Both the position numbers and the translations under genes were made by a program. A stretch of 64,000 nt of DNA from NCBI RefSeq assembly GCF_029201545.1, contig NZ_CP104007.1, positions 62,001-126,000 on the forward strand, in the 5' to 3' direction. Position 1 is the stretch's first letter. The number at the start of each line of letters is the position of its first letter. The notes under the pieces were generated by a model. It saw nothing but the letters and a program-made list of their open reading frames with translations, made no database searches and was not told where the DNA came from. Shown in pieces: positions 60,001 through 64,000 of the stretch. Origin of the DNA: Devosia sp. FJ2-5-3 (lineage in GTDB: Bacteria > Pseudomonadota > Alphaproteobacteria > Rhizobiales > Devosiaceae).

Positions 60001-61125
60001 ATGGCCGATACGAGCAAAATCGTTGAAGAACTGAAAAGCCGGGCCCTACAGCTCGGCTTTGAGGCTTTTGGCATTGCCTCGGCCGATTCGCGCCCCGATT
60101 TGCCGGAAAAACTGCGCATCGCGCTGGAAAAGGGCTGGCACGGCGATATGGAGTGGATGGCCGAGACCGAGGAACGGCGGGCTGATCCGACAAAACTCTG
60201 GGACGAAGCGCGCTCGGTCATTCTCCTCGGCGTCAATTATGGGCCGGACTTCAACCCATTGGATTTGCTGAAGGAAAAGCAGATCGGGGCGATTTCGGCC
60301 TATGCGCGGAACCGGGATTATCACGACATCATCAAGGGCAAGCTCAAAGAGTTGGCGGGCCTTCTGGCGCGACGCTCAGGCGCTGATGTGAAGGTGTTTG
60401 TCGATACCGCGCCCCTGATGGAAAAGCCGCTGGCCGAAGCGGCGGGCCTTGGCTGGCAGGGCAAGCACACGGTGCTGGTGAGCCGTCAATTCGGCTCCTG
60501 GCTGTTTCTGGGCGCCATTCTAACCTCGGCGGAACTGCCCGGGGATAAGATGCACGCCGAAAGCTGCGGGCGTTGCACCAAATGCCTCGATATCTGCCCG
60601 ACCAAGGCCTTTCCCGGGCCCTTCCAGCTCGATGCAAGGCGGTGCCTCGCTTATCTCAGCGTCGAGCATAAGGGGCAGATTCCATTGGAGTTTCGCATTC
60701 CGATGGGCAATCGCATCTATGGGTGCGACGATTGCCTGGCGGTCTGCCCGTGGAACAAGTTTGCCTCGGTGAGCCGGGAAGCCAAGCTGAGGAGCCGGCC
60801 GGAGCTGGAACGACCCGAGCTCGGCGATCTCGTGGCGCTGGACGATGAAGGGTTCCGGGCGCTTTTTGCGGGCTCTCCGGTCAAGCGCATCGGGCATTCC
60901 CGGTTTTTACGTAATGTCTTGATCGGTATCGGAAATTCGGGATTCTCCGGCTATGTGCCGGCGGTTGAGAATCGGCTGTCCGATACCTCGCCGCTGGTGC
61001 GCGGGGCGGCGATCTGGGCGCTGCGAAGGCTTGACCCCGAGCGGGCGGAACGGCTCAAAATAGACTTCCTGCCAGGCGAAACCGACGCCGAAGTGGCAAG
61101 TGAATGGAGTGCGGATATCTCATGA
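60001..61125 (+). CDS. queG: Epoxyqueuosine reductase QueG
   Basis: A 374-residue iron-sulfur, cobalamin-dependent enzyme making queuosine in tRNA. Two [4Fe-4S] motifs are CGRCTKCLDICP (Cys189, 192, 195, 199) and CDDCLAVCP (Cys242, 245, 249), with Cys215 as a further ligand. KVFVDTAPLMEKPLAEAAGLGW is the conserved cobalamin-side region, and a HEAT-like helical C-terminus follows (SDTSPLVRGAAIWALRRL). It overlaps the SDR gene by 4 bases (ATGA). Confidence 0.96.
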   Translation: MADTSKIVEELKSRALQLGFEAFGIASADSRPDLPEKLRIALEKGWHGDMEWMAETEERRADPTKLWDEARSVILLGVNYGPDFNPLDLLKEKQIGAISAYARNRDYHDIIKGKLKELAGLLARRSGADVKVFVDTAPLMEKPLAEAAGLGWQGKHTVLVSRQFGSWLFLGAILTSAELPGDKMHAESCGRCTKCLDICPTKAFPGPFQLDARRCLAYLSVEHKGQIPLEFRIPMGNRIYGCDDCLAVCPWNKFASVSREAKLRSRPELERPELGDLVALDDEGFRALFAGSPVKRIGHSRFLRNVLIGIGNSGFSGYVPAVENRLSDTSPLVRGAAIWALRRLDPERAERLKIDFLPGETDAEVASEWSADIS

Positions 61126-61991
61126 AAGTCTTGTTTTTCGGCCTTGGGTTTTCGTCTCAGGCCAGTGCGCGCGCCATTCGCATTAGAGACGAATATGCTA
61201 GCATAATGGGAACAGTTCGGACCGCCGAACGCGAAAATGCGCTTGAGGCGACGGGGCTGGCCGCAATTGTTTTCGACGGCACCAGACCCAGCCCGGATGT
61301 CTCGGTGGCGCTCGCGGATACGACCCATGTCGTCGTCTCCATCGCGCCGGATGCCGATGGCGATGTGGTGCTGCGCCATCACCGCGCCGATCTCGACGCG
61401 GCAAAAGACCTCGAATGGATCTGCTATTATTCCACCGTCGGGGTCTATGGGGATTTCGATGGTGCCTGGATCGACGAGAGCGCGCCGCTGGTGCCGCGCA
61501 ATATGCGGTCGGATTTGCGGGTTCTGGCTGAGCAGGAATGGCGCGATTATGCGGCCCAGCGCGGGGTGAAACTCTGCATTTTGCGGCTGGCAGGCATTTA
61601 TGGGCCGGGGCGGTCGAGCTTTGACAAGCTGCGCGACGGCACGGCGCGGCGGATCATCAAGCCGGGGCAGGTGTTTAATCGTATCCATGTCGAGGACATC
61701 GCCCGGGTGACGGCGCTGGCGGCGGAACGCCGGCTTGAAGGCATTTTCAACATGGCCGACGACGAACCGACGCCGCCCCAGGACGTGTTCGAGCACGCCG
61801 CCGGGATGATGGGCGTGCCGGTGCCGCCCGATATGCCGTTTGAATCAGCGGAGATGTCGCCGATGCAAAAGAGTTTTTATCGGGACAACAAGCGGGTTTC
61901 CAACAAGGCCATCAAGACTGCGCTGGGGATTGAAATGCTCTATCCGAGCTATCGCGAGGGGTTGGCGGCGATCTGGGAGCGCGAACAATGA
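61122..61991 (+). CDS. SDR-type NAD(P)-dependent epimerase/dehydratase-like protein
   Basis: A 289-residue extended-SDR protein of the YeeZ type: VLFFGLGFSSQASARAIR is the Rossmann start, VYGDFDGAWIDE and LRLAGIYGPGRSSFDKLRDG are typical e-SDR motifs. The YxxxK catalytic pair is not clear; a Tyr-x3-Lys motif is missing and YYSTVGVYG is the likely Tyr region, so catalytic activity is uncertain. It is cotranscribed with queG and the next GNAT gene (ATGA overlaps both). Confidence 0.82.
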   Translation: MKVLFFGLGFSSQASARAIRIRDEYASIMGTVRTAERENALEATGLAAIVFDGTRPSPDVSVALADTTHVVVSIAPDADGDVVLRHHRADLDAAKDLEWICYYSTVGVYGDFDGAWIDESAPLVPRNMRSDLRVLAEQEWRDYAAQRGVKLCILRLAGIYGPGRSSFDKLRDGTARRIIKPGQVFNRIHVEDIARVTALAAERRLEGIFNMADDEPTPPQDVFEHAAGMMGVPVPPDMPFESAEMSPMQKSFYRDNKRVSNKAIKTALGIEMLYPSYREGLAAIWEREQ

Positions 61992-62638
61992 GCGTGCAAC
62001 CGGCGAAGTCTGCGCCTGAGCGGATCCTGCTCGAGGGGCGTTATGTGCGGCTGGAGCCGCTGGAGAAGCGCCACGCGGCGGATCTGTTGGCCGCGTCCAT
62101 AGGTGAGGGCGTGCCGGAGCGCTATCGCTGGCTGTTCGAATATGCGCCGACGACGCTGGCAGAGGCTGAGGACTTTGTCGCGCGCGTCAATGCCGGGCCG
62201 GACCGCTTCGTTGCAGTGGTGGACAAGGCAAGCGGCCGGGCGCTCGGGCGGCAGGGATGGATGCGGATTTTTCCCGAGCACGCGTCCATCGAAATTGGCG
62301 GGGTCTATTGGGGACCGGAGATGGCCCGCTCGCGGCTTAGCACCGAGGCGCTCTATCTCTTTGCCCGGCATGCGTTTGAGGATCTTGGCTATCGGCGGTT
62401 CGAGTGGAAGTGCAACAACCGCAATGCGCCATCCAAGGCAGCGGCGCTGCGGTTTGGGTTTGAGTTCGAGGGGGTTTTCCGGCAGGACCGGATCGTGAAA
62501 GGCGAGAGCCGGGATACGGCCTGGTACTCGATGATTGATGGCGAATGGCCGGCGATCCGGGCGGAGTATGAGCGCTGGCTGGATGCGGGGAATTTTGAGG
62601 CCGAGGGGCGGCAGAAGACGAAGTTGCGGGTGGGGTAG
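61988..62638 (+). CDS. GNAT N-acetyltransferase (RimJ/RimL type)
   Basis: A 216-residue Acetyltransf_3 protein: RYVRLEPLEKRHAADLLAAS, LSTEALYLFARHAFEDLGYRRFEWKCNNRNAPSKAAALRFGFEFEGVFRQ, the latter being the RimJ/RimL-type acetyl-CoA and Asn motif. Substrate unknown; relatives acetylate ribosomal proteins or antibiotics. Last gene of queG-SDR-GNAT; a 351-base repeat-rich region follows. Confidence 0.85.
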   Translation: MSVQPAKSAPERILLEGRYVRLEPLEKRHAADLLAASIGEGVPERYRWLFEYAPTTLAEAEDFVARVNAGPDRFVAVVDKASGRALGRQGWMRIFPEHASIEIGGVYWGPEMARSRLSTEALYLFARHAFEDLGYRRFEWKCNNRNAPSKAAALRFGFEFEGVFRQDRIVKGESRDTAWYSMIDGEWPAIRAEYERWLDAGNFEAEGRQKTKLRVG

Positions 62639-62770
62639 GGGCGCGCGCCTCTGCGTCGGCGTTGGCGGGTTTAGCCGGCAATCCAGTTTTTGGCGGCATG
62701 GACCACCGGGACAGGCCCGGTGGTGACGGTGGGAGAGATGGTGCTCTTTCTCAGGTATACGCCGGGCTGC

Positions 62771-62857
62771 CCTCGGGCTTGACCCGAGGGTCGGTTGGGG
62801 AGCCCGGGTTGATCGCATTGTGCACTGGGAGATTGGCCCTCGGGTCAAGCCCGAGGG
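62771..62857. repeat. Inverted pair of CCCTCGGG palindromes
   Basis: 21-base units at 62771-62791 (CCCTCGGGCTTGACCCGAGG, plus G) and 62837-62857 are exact reverse complements of each other and each is itself palindromic. The 45-base centre is unrelated. A single related unit occurs at 12065-12085. Confidence 0.85.
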
Positions 62858-62944
62858 AAGCGAGCCGGTGGGTGGGGCGCGATTTTACCGCGGAGCGGCC
62901 GGATCTTTGCCATTCGGCCGTAGGCCTCATGGCCTGCTTCGCTC

Positions 62945-62985
62945 AAATCTCTCCACTGGAGAGATTTGCCCGCGCGGAGCGCGGG
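62945..62985 (-). terminator. Palindromes downstream of the universal stress gene
   Basis: AAATCTCTCCA/TGGAGAGATTT (62945-62967) and CCCGCGC/GCGCGGG (62969-62985) lie immediately after the stop of the minus-strand gene. In RNA each is a strong hairpin; the first ends in AAA/TTT, so it may act as a terminator, but the T run is short. Confidence 0.55.
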
Positions 62986-62989
62986 ACAC

Positions 62990-63460
62990 TCAGCAGACAG
63001 CGATAATCTCTTCGTCGGTCAGACGGCCGGGGACGATGGTCAGCGGGATCGGCAGGGCGTGGGTGCGGCTGGCGAAGTGGGTGACCAGCGGGCCGGGGCC
63101 TTCGGTGGATTTGTTGGCGGCCAAGACCAGGATGGCGATGTCCTTGTCCTTGGCGATCACCGCCTCGATCTGCTCGGCGCCATCGCCCTCGCGAATGACC
63201 GATTCGTAGCGGACATCGCCGATTTCCTTGAGACGGGCGAGGCGCTTGTCGAGATTGCGCTCGGCTTCCTCGACGGCCTCGGCGCGGAGCACTTCCTCGA
63301 CGCCCATGCCGATGAATTCGGGCTTTTCGATCACCGACATCAGCACCACCGTGCCCCCCGTGCGCTTGACACGGAAGGCCGCAAAGGTGAGGGCGCGATC
63401 GCATTCTTCGGTTTCGTCGATGACGACGAGGAATTTGCGCTTGTATTCGGTATCGTACAT
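62990..63460 (-). CDS. Universal stress protein (UspA family)
   Basis: A 156-residue single Usp domain: FLVVIDETEECDRALTFAAF is the start, GGTVVLMSVIEKPEFI follows, and the ATP-binding C-terminal pattern is partly present (VLAANKSTEGPGPLVTHFASRTHALPIPLTIVPG; the classical G-x2-G-x9-G-S/T is altered). It may or may not bind ATP. It lies next to trpS, as in many rhizobia (trpS-usp). It starts 20 bases after trpS, so the two are probably cotranscribed. Confidence 0.88.
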   Translation of the reverse strand: MYDTEYKRKFLVVIDETEECDRALTFAAFRVKRTGGTVVLMSVIEKPEFIGMGVEEVLRAEAVEEAERNLDKRLARLKEIGDVRYESVIREGDGAEQIEAVIAKDKDIAILVLAANKSTEGPGPLVTHFASRTHALPIPLTIVPGRLTDEEIIAVC

Positions 63461-63479
63461 GGCGCCCTCCGAGGGGGTG

Positions 63480-64000
63480 TTAGCGGATGAAGCCGACGAT
63501 GCGGCGCACTTCGCTCATGGTCTTTTCGGCGAGGACCGAAGCCCGTTCCCCGCCATCGCGCAGCACGGCGTCGATGGTGGCCGGATCATCGAGCAGGCGG
63601 CGCATCTCGCCGCTCATCGGACCGAGCACCGACACGGCCAGTTCGGCGAGGGCCGGCTTGAACTTGCCCCAGCCCGCGCCGCCATATTCGGCCAGCACAT
63701 CGGCCTTGGTCTTGTCGGTAAGCGCGGCATAGATGCCGACGAGATTGTCGGCTTCGGGACGGCCGGCAAGGCCCTCCACGGTTTCGGGCAGTTCGGCCGG
63801 GTCGGTGGTGGCCTTCTTGATCTTCTTGGCAATGGCGTCGGCATCATCGAGCAGGGAAATGCGCGACTGATCGGAAGGATCCGACTTGCTCATCTTCTTG
63901 GTGCCGTCGCGCAGGGACATGATGCGCGTGGCGGGGCCGGCGATCAGCGGCTCGGTGATCGGGAAGAATTCAGGATCGAGGCCCTGCTCGAGGATCGAGG
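63480..64000 (-). CDS. trpS: Tryptophanyl-tRNA synthetase, C-terminal part (cut by window edge)
   Basis: The frame runs through 64000 without a start, so at least the N-terminal half with the HIGH-like motif lies outside. Visible are [19 protein letters not shown] and KKMSKSD (the KMSKS loop) followed by the typical C-terminal helical part ([34 protein letters not shown]). It charges tRNA-Trp. About 173 residues are visible of roughly 350. The ATG inside the frame at 63920 is internal, not the start. Confidence 0.93.
   Translation of the reverse strand, partial: SILEQGLDPEFFPITEPLIAGPATRIMSLRDGTKKMSKSDPSDQSRISLLDDADAIAKKIKKATTDPAELPETVEGLAGRPEADNLVGIYAALTDKTKADVLAEYGGAGWGKFKPALAELAVSVLGPMSGEMRRLLDDPATIDAVLRDGGERASVLAEKTMSEVRRIVGFIR

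Larger units (their letters stand above)
62639..62989. other. Repeat-rich intergenic region, no gene
   Basis: 351 bases between convergent GNAT and universal-stress genes. It contains ACCACCGGG/CCCGGTGGT (62700-62722 region), two copies of the CCCTCGGG palindrome in inverted orientation and the AAATCTCTCCA palindrome. No coding sequence or RNA gene was recognised. Confidence 0.7.

Overview
The window is high-GC chromosomal DNA of an alphaproteobacterium, most likely of the order Hyphomicrobiales (Rhizobiales), perhaps a Devosia-like lineage; that placement is inference from gene content and order. Supporting signs are Irr divergent from fabA-fabB, a Fur/Mur-type regulator in tsaB-rimI-fur-plsC, rnd-lptC, metK-trmB, an HWE-family sensor kinase, lnt beside this block, and a mosaic intergenic repeat resembling the RIME elements of rhizobia. 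No phage, plasmid backbone, CRISPR array or classical insertion sequence was seen.

Layout. 1-5 kb: lptC (cut by the window edge) and a ribonuclease D-type exonuclease on the minus strand, then metK-trmB, an HxlR regulator, a small secreted protein and a ferredoxin-reductase-like flavoprotein. 5-12 kb: an alpha/beta hydrolase and the rimP-nusA-ylxR-infB transcription/translation operon, whose leader holds a promoter followed by a strong intrinsic terminator. 12-21 kb: L,D-transpeptidase lipoprotein, a membrane protein, rpsO-pnp (minus), an HWE kinase, miaB and a YcaQ-type DNA glycosylase. 21-32.5 kb: a pyrimidine-catabolism island made of rutR with a RutR-type operator, an omega-amino acid transaminase, mmsA, beta-ureidopropionase, dihydropyrimidinase and a four-gene NitT/TauT-type ABC importer. 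A DUF559-nuclease/repeat module and a short MITE-like element sit inside it.

32.5-41 kb: Trm112-like, Lon-N-domain and thioredoxin-TPR (CnoX) genes, tRNA-Gly(GCC), lnt, tsaB-rimI-mur-plsC and pncB. 41-44.6 kb: O-antigen-ligase-like, GT8 and DXD-type glycosyltransferase genes with a mosaic of palindromic repeats. 44.6-51 kb: a quinone reductase, a YtrA-type GntR/ABC operon with a near-perfect palindromic operator, TadE/TadG-like genes, an FhuF-like protein and an SH3 protein. 51-54.5 kb: a 2-hydroxyacid dehydrogenase, a secreted protein and rbfA-truB. 54.5-64 kb: a four-gene operon (NAT, YdeI, DUF1697, ribokinase), irr, fabA-fabB, queG-SDR-GNAT, a universal stress protein and the 3' part of trpS.

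Most genes are housekeeping. The unusual material lies in regulation and repeats: at least four families of dispersed palindromic repeats, two of which touch coding sequence (one supplies TAG stop codons, one flanks and extends a nuclease gene); an autoregulation-style attenuator before rimP-nusA; the RutR-controlled reductive pyrimidine pathway with its own importer; and a superoperon (rimP to pnp) split into three blocks.
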